From Tipula vernalis (Eukaryota > Arthropoda > Insecta > Diptera > Tipulidae): DNA of 64,000 nt. A model generated the notes under the pieces. It made no database searches. It was given only the letters and a program-made list of their open reading frames with translations, and was not told where the DNA came from. This document shows positions 19,446 through 30,948 of this stretch, one piece after another. The position numbers were made by a program, and so were the translations under genes. Positions within the stretch are counted from its first letter, which is position 1, and each line of letters starts with the position of its first letter. The stretch spans positions 132,225,241 through 132,289,240 of the forward strand of contig OY282559.1 in NCBI GenBank assembly GCA_958295665.1. Reading direction: 5' to 3'.

Positions 19446-20859
19446 CAATAAAACGACAAAATGTAATAAAATATAAAGTTTTCCAAAATGTGTTTTTCCA
19501 CAATATTTTTCAATTCTTATAGTATAAACTCGTCGTATACTAACACTTTCCACACAAAATATTTTCTCAAACAAAACAAAAAAAAAAAAAAATTCGAAAA
19601 AACTGGAAGCGAACAGCACGGCTCTTTGTACGAGTATATATGTATGTATGTACATGTAAATCGAATTTTAATGATGTATTTGAAGTCTCTAATGGAATGG
19701 AATGTTATATACACATATGCGGAGGGCAACAATTCCTCCTCCATACGAATACATAATATCTATAAAGCTGTGGAGCATAAAATCGAATTTATATTTGTTG
19801 TGTGCTTCGTTATTGTTGTTGCCTTTTACAAATATTATTATTTGAACTAAAAAAAAAAAAATTCGGTATTTTTTTTTGCTTTTTACTTATTTATTGGACA
19901 TTTATTGCAAATATAATAAATGCTGTGGAATAAAAAAATTTATGAGTAACTCAGCAGAAAATCTTAATAAAAATGATATCAAGATGTTTGAGTGTTTTCT
20001 GATAATAGCTACACCAGGGGTGCTATTCTTGAAACATTACGAAAATTTTCGTAACCGAAAATTTTCGTAATGCTATTTTCGTAATAGGAATGGTGAAATC
20101 ATAATTTAGTATTCTTGAAACCATTACGAATATAACGAAGAGAGGCAAAAAGAAATAATAAAATTTCGAGAGAGAAGATGAAAATGTAAGTTTTTAAAAT
20201 GGTATTCTTGAAATCCGGATTACGAAAATTTTCGCAACGGAACGTTACTAAAATTTTCGGATGGTTTTTTTGTTTCTTATTGCATTTCGTAATGAAATCA
20301 TTTAGATTTTTGTTTTAATTATATTCATACAAAGACGTTCATAAAACTCAATAATTTCTGTTGATGGTTAAAAATAATATGTATTTACATTTCGCTAAAT
20401 ATTTATTATTTTATTACCACAAAAAAAGGATACCTATTTGCTTGTGGTATGTTTATTATTTTCTTAAAAATAAGGGTAATAGCTACAATACTAATTGACA
20501 ATTTGGGATGTATTTTTAAATGTCGCGTGTTTTAATTGGAATTGGATTGATATACCGTCACAGGCGGCTAATACTAATGGTACGTAAAGTCATACAATCA
20601 TACCATCATACCATAATAGTATCGTACGACAGTACGATCTAAAATCATATCGCCATAGAATCATAGGACAATGCCACTACATAAACAGCCGTGACATCAG
20701 TCTAAAAAGTCAAATCCCCAGGCGAATAAAGATTTTTATTTTCCTATGAAATGTAAACAAAATCATATTGGAATTATTTTGTGTTGTCTTTATTTTCAAT
20801 TTGAATGAACATTTTTATTGATAAATATAAACAATTTTAAATTAAATATATCGAATTGC

Positions 20860-21198
20860 AGCTTGTCCACAATTTTAATTAAAATTAATAAAATTTTAAT
20901 TCACAATTTTGCGTTTTAGTAAATTGATTTTTATTCTCAAACATCGTCAGGCTCCGTGCTTTTTTTTAAAATTTCATTTCGTAGATTACTAGATTAGTTT
21001 TATTACTTTACCAATGCTAATATATAAACAGCCATGATTTATAATAAAACTAATCTAGTAATCTACGAAAAGAAATTTAAAAAAAAACACGAAGCCTAAC
21101 GATTTCCCTAAATTTCTCTAAAAATCAATTTACTAAAATGCAAAATTGTTAATTAAAATTTTATTAATTTCAATTAAAATTCTGTACAAGCTGCAAGA
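20860..21198. mobile_element. 339-bp hairpin MITE inserted in the left fold-back arm
   Basis: GCAGCTTGTCCACAATTTTAATT at 20860 (20 nt matched) is mirrored by the sequence ending at 21198. The two halves pair through almost their whole length, with centre near 21025, including TAGATTACTAGATTAGTTTTATTA and its complement. The right fold-back arm lacks this segment at the corresponding place, so it is a later insertion in the left arm. Confidence 0.8.
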
Positions 21199-21302
21199 TA
21201 AACAATGTGTTTGGTCGTCAAGTGACCGGCCGGAAAATTCGGAATATTTAAGTAAAATTATCGCAAAAAATCCTTTAAAGTGGGTGTCTCATTTTCAAGT
21301 TA

Positions 21303-22418
21303 AGGGCTCGATTATAATTCTGTTTGCGGTTTTTGAAAAGATGAAGTTTATGAGTCACTTTATTTGATAGTTTGCGCACTTAGTTAGGTTTTTTAAAGAA
21401 TGTAAAAAATTTCGGGAAAAACAATTTTTTTTACCAAGTATTTAGCGTGAAAGTAGCTTTATCTGTCCACAATATTCTCCTTATAAAATTGACATCACTT
21501 CTTTGCTGTGAAATTATCCAGTTACAAAAAACTGATCTGGCACGATGGTCCACATTTATTAGATGTTGAGCACGACGGAAGTGATAAGGATTAAGGCCTT
21601 CTTGACCTCGATATGCCTAATCTAATAGACAGGCGGCTGATACTTATCGTAGGGTCAGCGCGTATTAATCGTAATAAATCCTCTTCCAACGTGTACGTTA
21701 ATATTCACGCTGGACTCGTGTTGTTGTTGGAATAATCCTTGTTCGGGAAAACGTCGATGTATTGCAATGAATGTCCTATACCCAAGTACTGGCCTGTTGG
21801 ATATCGACGCCTGTATTTTTCGACAGAAACGCGTGCATTTCCATTACAGAACAGGTTTACAAAATTCATATCGGCTACGTGAGAAGGTGGTAGATCACGC
21901 AAATGTGTCATTGTAATGATTAAGCGTTTACTTAACACAAACAGTCCTTTTAATTTTCACACAAACTTAAAATTGTTAAAACACAGAACACTGAGAGTAC
22001 ATGTGTGACAGTGTCACACGATCGGTTAGCGAACAACTGAACTATTTATTATTACTTACCAATTTGAGTTTTCGATCATTTAAAAGATTTGGTTAGATAA
22101 CATCACTATACCTAAACGGCTACAAACGCCATTTTTTCGACAAATTGGTGTTCGAATATTTTATGAGTTAGGTAGTAACAATATTTTAATAATTATAAAT
22201 AAAATAACCATGCCATGGGACATTTATTTTTTCGACTTACAGTTCATTTTTTTTAAAAAGTAGAGGTTTTTTTAAATAAAAAAATCGTTTAAGTAAAAAA
22301 ATGTGATTTTCCCATAATTTGTTACATTCTCTACAAAAACCTGGCTTAGCGTGCAAATTAACCAATAAAGTGACTCAAAAGCTTTAAAAAACCGCAAACA
22401 GAATTAAAATCGAGCCCA
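21303..22418 (-). mobile_element. Degenerate Tc1/mariner-type transposon
   Basis: The ends (A/T)GGGCTCGATT..TAATTCTGTTTGCGG at 21303 and, inverted, at 22418 are flanked by TA on each side, as expected for this superfamily. The arms pair for about 100 bp. The interior carries a broken transposase on the minus strand. Because inverted homology continues outside the TA dinucleotides, the true ends may lie further out in the larger fold-back arms. Confidence 0.65.
21440..21938 (-). pseudogene. Tc1/mariner-type transposase remnant
   Basis: Residues 1-60 read like the N-terminal helix-turn-helix of insect mariner-like transposases (MTHLRDLPPSHVADMNFV.., ..YRRRYPTG..). After a stop near 21704 the same strand continues with DPTISISRLSIRLGIS, then in another frame LNPYHFRRAQHLINVDHRAR, and then a catalytic-box-like LWTDKATFT. 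There the usual TDE is TDK, so the residue after the first catalytic Asp is changed. The second and third catalytic acids are missing because the sequence ends soon after. At least two stops and one frameshift are present. Confidence 0.7.
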
Positions 22419-22679
22419 TAACTTGGGAGATATGATGAAAAATGTGAAAAGCTATCACCAACACACAAGGGGTCACTTGCCGACGAAACAGATTGTCTTT
22501 AATTTAAAATTATTTCTATTTATCAATAAAAATTTTCATTTAAATTGAAAATAAAGGCAACACAAAATCCCATATGATTGTGTTTACGTTCCATTGGAAA
22601 ATAAAAATCTTTATTGCCTTAACACCACTACAAGTTTTTTTTTCATGGCTTTTTATGTAGTGGCATTGCATAGGATCAT

Positions 22680-22790
22680 ATCATCGTACTACCATACCAT
22701 CAAACCATCATGCCATCATACACGACATAACATTATATCATCGTTCAATCGTACCATCATACAATCAATCATATGTACCGCCGTACCATA
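22680..22790. repeat. Degenerate (ATACCATC)n short repeat
   Basis: Runs of CATACCATC-like octamers and nonamers. An inverted counterpart lies at 20585-20660 as part of the fold-back arm, and similar sequence occupies 52200-52680. Confidence 0.7.
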
Positions 22791-24056
22791 AAAACAGATT
22801 TTTGGAAAAAACAAATTCTAAATCGGATAAGCGATTCTCGAGATATCATGGGTACAGACAACCAGACGTCTAAAAAGGCGGACAGACATATATTTTTTTT
22901 TTTTTTTCTTTTTCGGACTCAAGGACTTTCAAAATGTCGGATCAAACAAATTTTTGGCCATTTTTGACAAGATTTCAATACATTGGTCTTTTTAGACCGA
23001 AGAAATTTTTCCTTTAAAAGAAAAAGTAGCATACACAATCATTTTTAATATATTTAATTTAATATGAAATAAATAAGCCATTATTGACAAAAATTCACAA
23101 CAATTTATAATTTTAAGTAAAGAAAGCGTCCGCTTCGCTTAATATTCTCAGTTATACTAAACTAAACTAACATTTTTAATCATCTCTTTCGAAATCTTCT
23201 TAGTTTTTTATTCCTCTCTTCGTAATTTTCGTAATGGCTTCAAGAATACTAATTTATGATTTCACCATTACGATTACGAAAATATTGTGCATTACGAAAA
23301 TTTTCGTAATGTTTGAAGACAGGGCATTTAAAATGATAAAACAAAATTGTTCCAAATGAACTTAATGAATGATAAAAATCACACTTTAAATTACACATTG
23401 CATTAATTAGTTTCCAATCATTACAATTTTAACAAATAAATATAAAAGTTAAATAGGCAATATAGCTTTAAATAACATATTTTTGTTGTATTGAATCAAA
23501 TATTCCATTTTTGTCCGCTATAGCCAATTGTCAATTACGAAAAAATCTCTTACCCTTACACGTATTGTTTAAAATTAGAAAGTGGTCAAGCATTTAAAAA
23601 AATGTCCCAAGATTTAGGTTTACGACATGTAAATACAAAAATTTAGAAGAAAATATGGTTTGGTTCTAGTTAGGTAGTAAACAAAACCGAATGCATATAG
23701 TTATGACATCGATCGTTATCTCGAAATAAATAATACATATTTTTAAGAACACGTGAAACCAAGAAAAAAAAGGTACGCTTTTGTGTTCACATTTTTTATA
23801 AAATATTGAGAATAGAAAATATTGAGTTTTATGAACATCCTTATCAATATAATTAACACAAAAATCCAAATGATTTCATTACGAAATGCAATGGGAAACG
23901 AAAAAACCATTACGAAAATTTTAGTAACGTTCCGTTGCGAAAATTTTCGTAATTCGATTTCAAGAATACGATTTTAGGGTTTTCGTAATACTTTGACACT
24001 AACTCGCAATACGAAAGTTTTCGTAATGGTTCAAGAATAGCACCCCAGAACTTTTG

Positions 24057-24419
24057 AATAGGAATGAATTATGATCGTTATCAACTGCAGTAGTCACATT
24101 TTAAGTCAAATAAATAAAACGTAAACAAAAAGGATTTTAAGAATCTCTCATTAGTGTTTTAGGCCTATATTCCTTTTGGGGAAAAAAAATTGGTTAGTCA
24201 AAATAAAATGAGATAAAAATATAAAATCAGTGGTTGTATGAAAGAGACACTCACGTTGTCAAAATTTGATTAAAACGATAAAGTTGTGTTTGCCATAATT
24301 ATTATGAAAATGTTTCAAATTATCATACACCAAATTTACCCATAAAATCATGAAATAAGTTATGTTTGTATGTTTGTCCGATTGGGATTTTTTTTTTTGT
24401 CAGTCTGTTTATGGTCACC
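24057..24419. other. AT-rich spacer, nothing recognised
   Basis: No reading frame or repeat copy recognised between the fold-back structure and the BEL integrase fragment. Confidence 0.6.
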
Positions 24420-24722
24420 ACCGTCCGCTCCAAATCATGGAAGTTTGTATAAAGCAGCGGTCCGATCAACTAAATATCACTTGAGAAGAGTTTTCGGTAC
24501 TACTATACTCAATTTTGAAGGGATGACCATATTACTAACACAAATAGAGGCAATTTTAAATTCATGGCCTTTATGTTCACTGTCACCGGATGATGTCAAT
24601 GTGCTAATATCGGCACATTTCATTATTGGACATCTAATTACTTTACCACCCGAACTAGATTTGATAAAAGTTAAACAACATGGTGCAACCTTTTTTGAAT
24701 TATTTACCCTCGTTCAGTTTTA
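24420..24722 (+). pseudogene. BEL/Pao integrase C-terminal fragment
   Basis: The frame reads PPSAPNHGSLYKAAVRSTKYHLRR.., then IEAILNSWPLCSLSPDD.. and HFIIGHLITLPPE, which follow the order of the BEL/Pao integrase end (compare the intact minus-strand copy at 59679-61106, with GGIWEAAVK, IEAILNSRPL, HFLIGRT). The catalytic Glu of the WEAAV motif is Lys here. Only ~100 codons remain, without LTR or upstream domains, so it is a dead scrap. The N-terminal residues of the ORF are unrelated. Confidence 0.8.
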
Positions 24723-24723
24723 A

Positions 24724-25129
24724 ACTTCGGTGATTAGTTGAAATATTGGTATTGAACATTAAACCAAAGTTACGGTCACAAAAGAGAACTTTTACTCTCT
24801 AAATATGATTTAAACAAGGTTTTGTTCGAAGAAATGAGAGAAATATCGCTTCCTCTCATATGAAATTCTCGGTTGCATGCATAATTCAAATTGCTTTTTT
24901 CCACATTTAAACAACGAATATAAGTTTCTGCATATTGAAAATGCAAACGAAAAATGTGTGTTGCCTAAAAATTGTTGGGGATTGTCATAATTGGAAGATA
25001 TGTGAAAAGAAAGAGATGTTCGTTGAATAGTTATGGTTCGCTCAAAGAGGTGCAATAATTTCATTGGTTTCAAGTAACAGCCATATTATACCATAAGATG
25101 TTTCTGATAGTCCTATACACTGAAAAGGA
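24724..25129. other. Spacer before the BEL-1 LTR, no gene
   Basis: Only short compositionally biased frames occur on both strands. I see no repeat copy. Confidence 0.5.
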
Positions 25130-25775
25130 TATACCTAAAAAGAAAGAAATTTAATTTATATATTGTAATTAGTTTAGTAATTATTTATACTTATCTTTAA
25201 TTAAGTTTATTATCAATTGCAATTTGATCACTGTACAATTTGATGCACTTTATAATTTAATTAAAATCAAATATTTTCTTATAAAAAAAAATAAACAACT
25301 TTGCTATTTAGACAGCTGCATAAAAAGCTTTTTTGCAAGTTGAATTGTGAATGCTATCATAAAGCATTTTCAAATTAAATTGTGAATTTATGAATAGCCA
25401 TCTGTCGAAAAGTATTTGTACTGTTTATATTTTTGTATGTAACTTTCGTTAAAATATTTTTTTTCTCAAATCAACCACCAAGCTTTAAACATTAAAATAA
25501 AATAAAAGTTAAAATCTTGTTAGTCAAAAATGTATATTGTAATAAAAACGTGATACTGTAAAATATTAATTACTTGTGAGTTCATTGAAATCGCCGATCA
25601 CTTATACTGTAGTATTGTTACCTTGGATTTTATTTCAAATCGATTATTGTTTGTGGTACCCGCTGCTTGACATAAAATATTGATCGTCGAACCGGACACC
25701 TACCTATAGTTGTTGTACCTTCAAATCTCTACCGGGCTTACATTGTTCGTGGTACCTGAGGCTTGGTAAAGATCA
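25130..25775 (+). repeat. 5' LTR of BEL-1 (~646 bp)
   Basis: Aligns with 34246-35391 once two insertions in the latter are removed. The exact first base is uncertain because the ends carry no clear TG...CA and no target duplication is visible. Confidence 0.8.
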
Positions 25776-25780
25776 TTGTA

Positions 25781-25800
25781 TGGTCCTTTGAGCCGGATTT
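25781..25800 (+). promoter_or_regulatory. Primer binding site of BEL-1, probably tRNA-Tyr
   Basis: TGGTCCTTTGAGCCGGATTT starts 5 nt after the LTR. As I recall the eukaryotic tRNA-Tyr 3' end (..CCGGCTCGAAGGACCA), its complement differs at one position over the first 16 nt. The primer identity is an inference from memory. Confidence 0.7.
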
Positions 25801-26036
25801 TACAACCGGCACATCATTTTTTTTGAGAAACACGGCTACATAACCTAAAAACTGGAGAAGCACATGGCTACCTAACCTGAAAAACCGTAAGTATCAAAAC
25901 TTGGTTGATTTGGTTGCTCTCTAAATTCATTTATACCTACACTATTAATAATCTCGTACCCACGCCCAATTGATCCGGGAATTCGTTAAAAGTTTCTTTG
26001 TGTTTGTGACAGTGTACAAGTGTTGTGATAATCAAA

Positions 26037-27330
26037 ATGGCGGATATTAACTCGTTGAAGAAAAGACGCGCATACATATATAAGAGGTAGCATGACGAAA
26101 CTGATCAACTTTATTAAGTCAGCAAACAATGATACAACCACCGATGACATAAAGGTGCGATTGTCGAACGTCAAACGACTCCGTACTGAATTTAGCGATA
26201 TCGAGGATAAAATAGTTGCATTGAAAACTGAAGAGGAATTAGACGTAGAATTTGAGGATACTTATTACGAGATTGTAGCTGGATTAAATCGAATATTAAG
26301 GGCGAAGAATGATACGAGTGTATCCCTCAATGACACAATCATCGATGCTTCAGTATCAGGACTGCATATGGACGTGAAATTACCAAAATTATCTATACCA
26401 TTTTTGGCGATTACACGGAATGGCAATCGTTCCACGATTTGTTCTATTCAACGATTCACGATAATACTAAGCTAACTCCATCGCAAAAACTGGAATATTT
26501 GAAAGGAACATTAATGGGAGAAGCCACAACCCTTCTAAAGCACTTCAGCATCACGGATGCAAATTATATTGAATCGCTAAAAAAATTAAGAGATTGGTAT
26601 GACAGAAAAAACACACCGTATACCAATTTATAAAGAATTTTTTGTTTCAACCATTTGTTACAACAGCAAATAGTCCAAACGTAAGGCAACTGCTCGACAC
26701 GTCCAATGAAATCTTTCGCGGTTTAAAGACCCTAGGTGACGAAGCTGAATCAAGAGATCACTGGTTGATCCAAATTTTGGTCAACAAATTAGATGGCGAA
26801 ACTAATAGCTTATGGGCTCAGGCGTCTGCAGAGTATGAACTTCCCACCGTTAAGCAATTCTTTGATTTTCTAGCCAAAAGAATCGATGCTGTTGATTCAC
26901 TTAAATAATCGAACAAACGTTCTCAATCGCAAAATGCTCATTCAAAACCCATCGTTAGAAGCCACGTCGTATCAAACTCTCAAGAATCCCAAGTGTGTTC
27001 GTTATGTCCTGAAGAAACGCATAGATTATTCGAATGTCTTAAGCTATGCCTATTGAGGAACGAAGAAGTTTAATGCAGAAACAGAATCGATGTTTCAACT
27101 GCTTAAATAATAATCACAATGTATATGCGTGCAAATCAAGATTTCGATGTAGACAATGCCACAAAAAACACCACACCTTGTTGCACGAGCAATTAACAAA
27201 GCAAGTCAAGTCAACTGTAGCTGTATCCAATATTCAATCGAGCCAAGAGAGTCCGTCAACGTCCAGTCACCATGTCATTACCACCACATCACCATTAGTA
27301 AAGGTGGCAGACGAAAACAACCAATTTTAA
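26037..27330 (+). pseudogene. BEL-1 gag, multiply frameshifted
   Basis: Gag starts at the ATG at 26037 (MADINSLKKRRAYIYKR), the usual opening of BEL/Pao Gag, then hits a stop and continues in another frame at 26092. It proceeds through frames at 26439 and 26642 with capsid-like helical sequence (LEYLKGTLMGEA.., LLDTSNEIFRGLKTLG..). A frame at 27046 carries the nucleocapsid knuckle CFNCLNNNHNVYAC and a second Cys/His cluster CRQCHKKHH. At least four frame changes are needed to read it through. It is non-functional. Confidence 0.85.
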
Positions 27331-28529
27331 TTATGTCGGGTACTGTTGGATTCACGATCACAAGGATCGTTCATCACGGAAAGATGTGCTCAGAAATTAG
27401 GGCTAAAGAGAAGCAGCGCTAAACTGGCTATATCGGGCATTAGACCAACCACCAACGGGTATACGAGAGGAGTTAGTGATAACGCCGTGGAATAAACTAA
27501 AACCGAAGTTCCAAGTATAAGCTTTCATATCCCCTAAACTAACCGCCAAACAATCGACGATTTCAGGTTTAATTAACCTAGAGGAATTCAAGCAGTATGA
27601 ATTAGCGGATCCAGAATTTTGTAAAGGGGCAGAGATCAACATCATAATTGGGGCAGATAGTTTTTTTAGATGCTGATCGATGGAAAAATTATCACCAAAA
27701 ATCAATTAATTATGCAAAACACGCTGTTAGGATGGATAATAGCCGGGAAGTCAAGTAAACCAGAGAATGAAATTCAACACATATAAAGGAGATTCTGGGA
27801 GATTGAAAGCGTAGAAGTGAGCCGACCTCGCTTGTCCTTGGAAGAAAAATTATGCGAAAAATGTTTCACAGACACAAAAACTGTAGATAAATTTGGTCGA
27901 ATTATAGTGAGCTTACCATTCAAAATCTCGCCAACTATCCTAGGCGAATCTTATCCCAAAGCGGTACAACCAATGCATTCCATCGAAAGAAAATTTACAA
28001 GAGATAAGGAGTTTGCTATACTATATAAAGATTTCATGTTGGAATATTTACGGTTGGGACATATGAGAGAAGTAAATCCCGCGTTAGTAACAAGAAATGA
28101 GTGCGCTTATTATTTACCACATCATATTGTTATCAAAAACACAAGTAGTACCACAAAATTTAGGGTTGAGGTTGGACCGACCGTACAATCTAACCTGTTT
28201 GATATATTATCTCGCTTTAGAAAATATAAAGTGGCAATTACAGCAGACATTGAGAAAATGTACCGTCAATTTCGCATTTCAGAAGAGCACACCAAGTTTC
28301 AAAGGATAATATGGCGAGACAAACCCAGCAAACCAGTCTCTACCTTTGAACTGTAAACCGTTACCTATAGCACATCAAGCGCGAGCTATCTAGCTACTCG
28401 CGCAATTATCGAAGCTGCAGATAAACACATAGAAGAATTTCCAGAAGCAGCTAGTCGTATCAAAACCGATATGTATGTCGACGATTTAATGTCAGGCGCC
28501 AACACTTTAGATGAAGGTATTAAGCTCAA
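27331..28529 (+). pseudogene. BEL-1 protease and RT, N-terminal part, ends at the non-LTR insertion
   Basis: After gag, a disrupted aspartic protease region (around 27335-27420) and linker lead to an open RT frame at 27817-28356 with YYLPHHIVIK and DIEKMYRQFRI. A stop interrupts, and a further frame encodes SASYLATRAI and the catalytic MYVDDLMSGAN at about 28470-28505. The RT is then cut by the insertion at 28530 and resumes at 31990. The VFDG part of the RT core (after TTKFRV) appears shortened: residues expected between FRV and VGPT are missing. Confidence 0.85.
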
Positions 28530-28549
28530 GGTTAGGTTAGGTTAGGTTG
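28530..28549 (-). repeat. (CCTAA)n 3' tail of the non-LTR element
   Basis: The plus strand reads GGTTAGGTTAGGTTAGGTTGG next to the target duplication, i.e. three to four CCTAA units at the element's 3' end in place of poly(A). Confidence 0.85.
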
Positions 28550-28643
28550 GAGTGGCTGCCTAGGCACACTTAGACCGGTGACGGTCCATTGTGATACCAC
28601 AGAATTAATCCAATTTACCCCTATTGCAAACATTTCGAGCTAC

Positions 28644-29457
28644 TTATGTAGTGTAAGACGTCCCACACTTTAATGTTTTCGAGATCCGAGAGGCAGTCCA
28701 TCCTGAACTTACCCAAGTGTTTGTGCCTTCTGAGTGCCAATGCTGAACACGAGCAGAGAAAGTGGACCAACGTCTCTTCCTCCTCTTCGTCCAAGCAGCT
28801 TCTGCAGAAGTCATTTGCCTCCAGACCCAGCCTTCTTGCATGTTCTCCAAAAATGGCAGTGTCCCGTGAGAATTCCTACGACCGTTCTTAATTCACGTCT
28901 TCATAGGAATATTAATGCCCTAGTGCGCCCCATGTCCAGCTTTGGCCAAACTTGTCTTGCAACTCTACAGTTGAGTGTGTTAGACCATCTTCCCCCCGCT
29001 TCCCAAGTGCTTGTCTCAGCGCTTTGATTGGCCTCCCCAGACTTGCCCTTTCCGGTTTGCAGGTGAGAGTCGTACCATGCCTAGCAAGATTATCCGCCCT
29101 GCAGTTCCCCATGACGCCCGAGTGACCTGCGACCCAGATTATCTGGATATTGAAAAGCTCACGTATCTCATTTAGAGATAAGTGGCAACTCAACGCCACC
29201 CGTGACGCCAAAGACACCGATTCTAACGACCGGATTGCCGCTTGACTGTCCACATAGATTCCGATATCATCTGAGGTTAACACATTATGCTTCAACCACG
29301 TCATGACCTCCTCAATCGCTACGACTTCAGCTTGGTATACGCTGCAGTAATCAGGGAGACGAATAGAAATGTTTACATTTAATTTGCCACAGAATACTCC
29401 AGCTCCCACATTGCTAAGAATCTTCCTAAGGCGGGAGGTTTCGGATACCTCTTCCAT
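28644..29457 (-). pseudogene. Non-LTR RNase H domain and zinc-binding C-terminus
   Basis: The frame 29457-28912 encodes an RNase H fold: VGAGVFCG at the start, SVYQAEVVAIEE with the conserved Glu, IYVDSQAAIRSL with the conserved Asp, and WVAGHSGVMGNCRADNLAR with the final His and Asp. A shifted frame (28850-28644 region) holds the Cys/His-rich C-terminus. This domain degrades RNA of the RNA/DNA hybrid in some non-LTR clades. The product start (MEEVSET..) belongs to the linker after the endonuclease; RT sequence that should sit between is missing, fused at about 29400. Confidence 0.85.
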
Positions 29458-30499
29458 TTTATCACAGAAGATTCTCCAAGACCTCCTTTGTGCCTTGCTT
29501 AATTCTTTCTTATAGATTCCGAGTTTCTCCTTATAGGAGTCCCAATCCTAAGCCTCCCTTGTATTTTTGGTTCTATTAAAGCTGTCCTACAAGCCTTACG
29601 ATAGGTTCCCAGTTCCCTGGACCACCATACTGGTTTTTGCCTACCTCTAGGCTTAACCAGTGGGCAGGCAGCACGAAAGGACTGGTTGCATGCGCTAGCA
29701 ACGTTAGCCACCATGTCCTCCAGCTCCCCAACGGTCGTCGGGGACTTTAGGGCCATCGAAGGCAACAAATCCTCTAGTAATTTTCCATATATACTCCAGT
29801 TGGTCCTTCTAGGATTCCTGAAGGCTTCCCGGGTAGCAGGGTGAATATCGAGGCTATAGGTTAAATATCGCTGATCAGAAAAGGATGGTTCCTTATCATC
29901 CCTCCAATTTTTAACCATATGAAGAATATTATTTGAGGCAAGGGTCACGTCTAGAACCTCCTGCCTGTTACTAGTAATAAATGTAGGTTCATGCCCAATA
30001 TTACACACTGAAAGGTTAGTACTCATCAAATAATCAAAAAGTGACTCACCTCTTTCATTAATGTCCGTGCTTCCCCAGATAGTGTGCTGCGCATTAGCAT
30101 CAACTCCCCGTACCACACCTACCTTTCATTGTTCCGCTTCAAGGATCAGCTCCTCCAGGTTATCCGGAGAAACCTCCTTCTCCCGGTCCATGTAGGCTGA
30201 AACTAGCCAGAATCTGCAAGTGCCTACTTCCAGGCTAACTGCAGTAGTGTAACCCTTGCTGTATTGAGACAGAAAGAAAAATTATTATTATTTTTCCCCA
30301 GAATACAATATCTGATTTTCCCAGACTTACTAGAGGATACAATTTTGTACCCCTTGGTTCTGAGGCCACAGATCCTGTTGTTATTAATCCAAGGTTCTTG
30401 GATTAGTATCACATCCTCACCCAAACTAGCCAGCCTGAGGAGTAGAGCTGCTGAAGCAGCCTTAGAATGGTGAAGGTTAATTTGAATTATCTTAACCAT
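29458..30499 (-). pseudogene. Non-LTR ORF2 endonuclease (APE type), broken
   Basis: The start MVKIIQINLHHSKAA at 30499 is the usual ORF2 opening, followed by DVILIQEPW with the metal-binding Glu. After a shift or stop near 30224, the frame 30116-29499 gives DANAQHTIWGSTDINERGE, LDVTLAS and FSDQRYLTYSL. In the last segment the usual SDH catalytic His is Gln. The endonuclease nicks target DNA for primed reverse transcription. The linker downstream (WWSRELGTYRKACRTAL) is present but the RT is not. Confidence 0.85.
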
Positions 30500-30948
30500 A
30501 ACCTTTCAACCTTTACCTACTTTATGGTATATTCCTGCTACCGCAGGAATATTAACTCTCGGTATTTTGGGATGCGCCAGATTCGCCCGTCTCGCCAACC
30601 CTCATACACTCTGTAGAGGACTTGTCAGTGCCCCCCCGTCTGGCCGGGCTGCCGACATTCTCCTCCATCGGTACACCAGCTCTTTCGCTTGTGTGCTTCT
30701 CCTCATTTTTCAAGTGAATCCTTGCCAGACCAAGGCCGCCGGATTGACTCGCCTCCTACCCTCAGCTTCTCCCCTCATGCTGCTGGTACCCCCTTCAGAC
30801 CTGGGCAAGTTGCCACTATCCTTCGGTTGGCCTCTCGTACGCGCTTTCGCCCCATACTTTTTATAAACGTTGAGATTAATTGACCCGAAACCGAAGTCAA
30901 TTACTCCCAACGTTTTGTAATGGAGGGCAAGGGACTCCTTATTTATTA

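Larger units (their letters stand above)
18348..20017. other. AT-rich intergenic stretch with one small unidentified ORF
   Basis: Homopolymer-rich DNA. It holds a 58-nt hairpin (18949-19006) and a 104-codon plus-strand ORF (19131-19445), listed separately. Other frames are short and compositionally A/T-driven. Confidence 0.6.
20018..24056. mobile_element. 4-kb nested fold-back (long inverted repeat) structure
   Basis: The left end GGGGTGCTATTCTTGAAACATTACG (20 nt of it shared) is mirrored at 24010-24056. The arms continue imperfectly to about 20530 on the left and 23500 on the right. A second inverted copy of the left-end sequence sits at 23195-23310. Further inside, 20590-20855 mirrors 22530-22800, and 21200-21400 mirrors 22250-22500. 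The termini are rich in the self-complementary motif ATTACGAAAATTTTCGTAAT. Sequence near the centre derives from a Tc1/mariner-type transposon. No clear target duplication is visible at the outer ends. Confidence 0.75.

Noticed and set aside
28530..28549. Telomere repeat tract
   Set aside because: Only three to four TTAGG-type units directly at a target duplication; it is the 3' tail of a non-LTR element, not a chromosome end.
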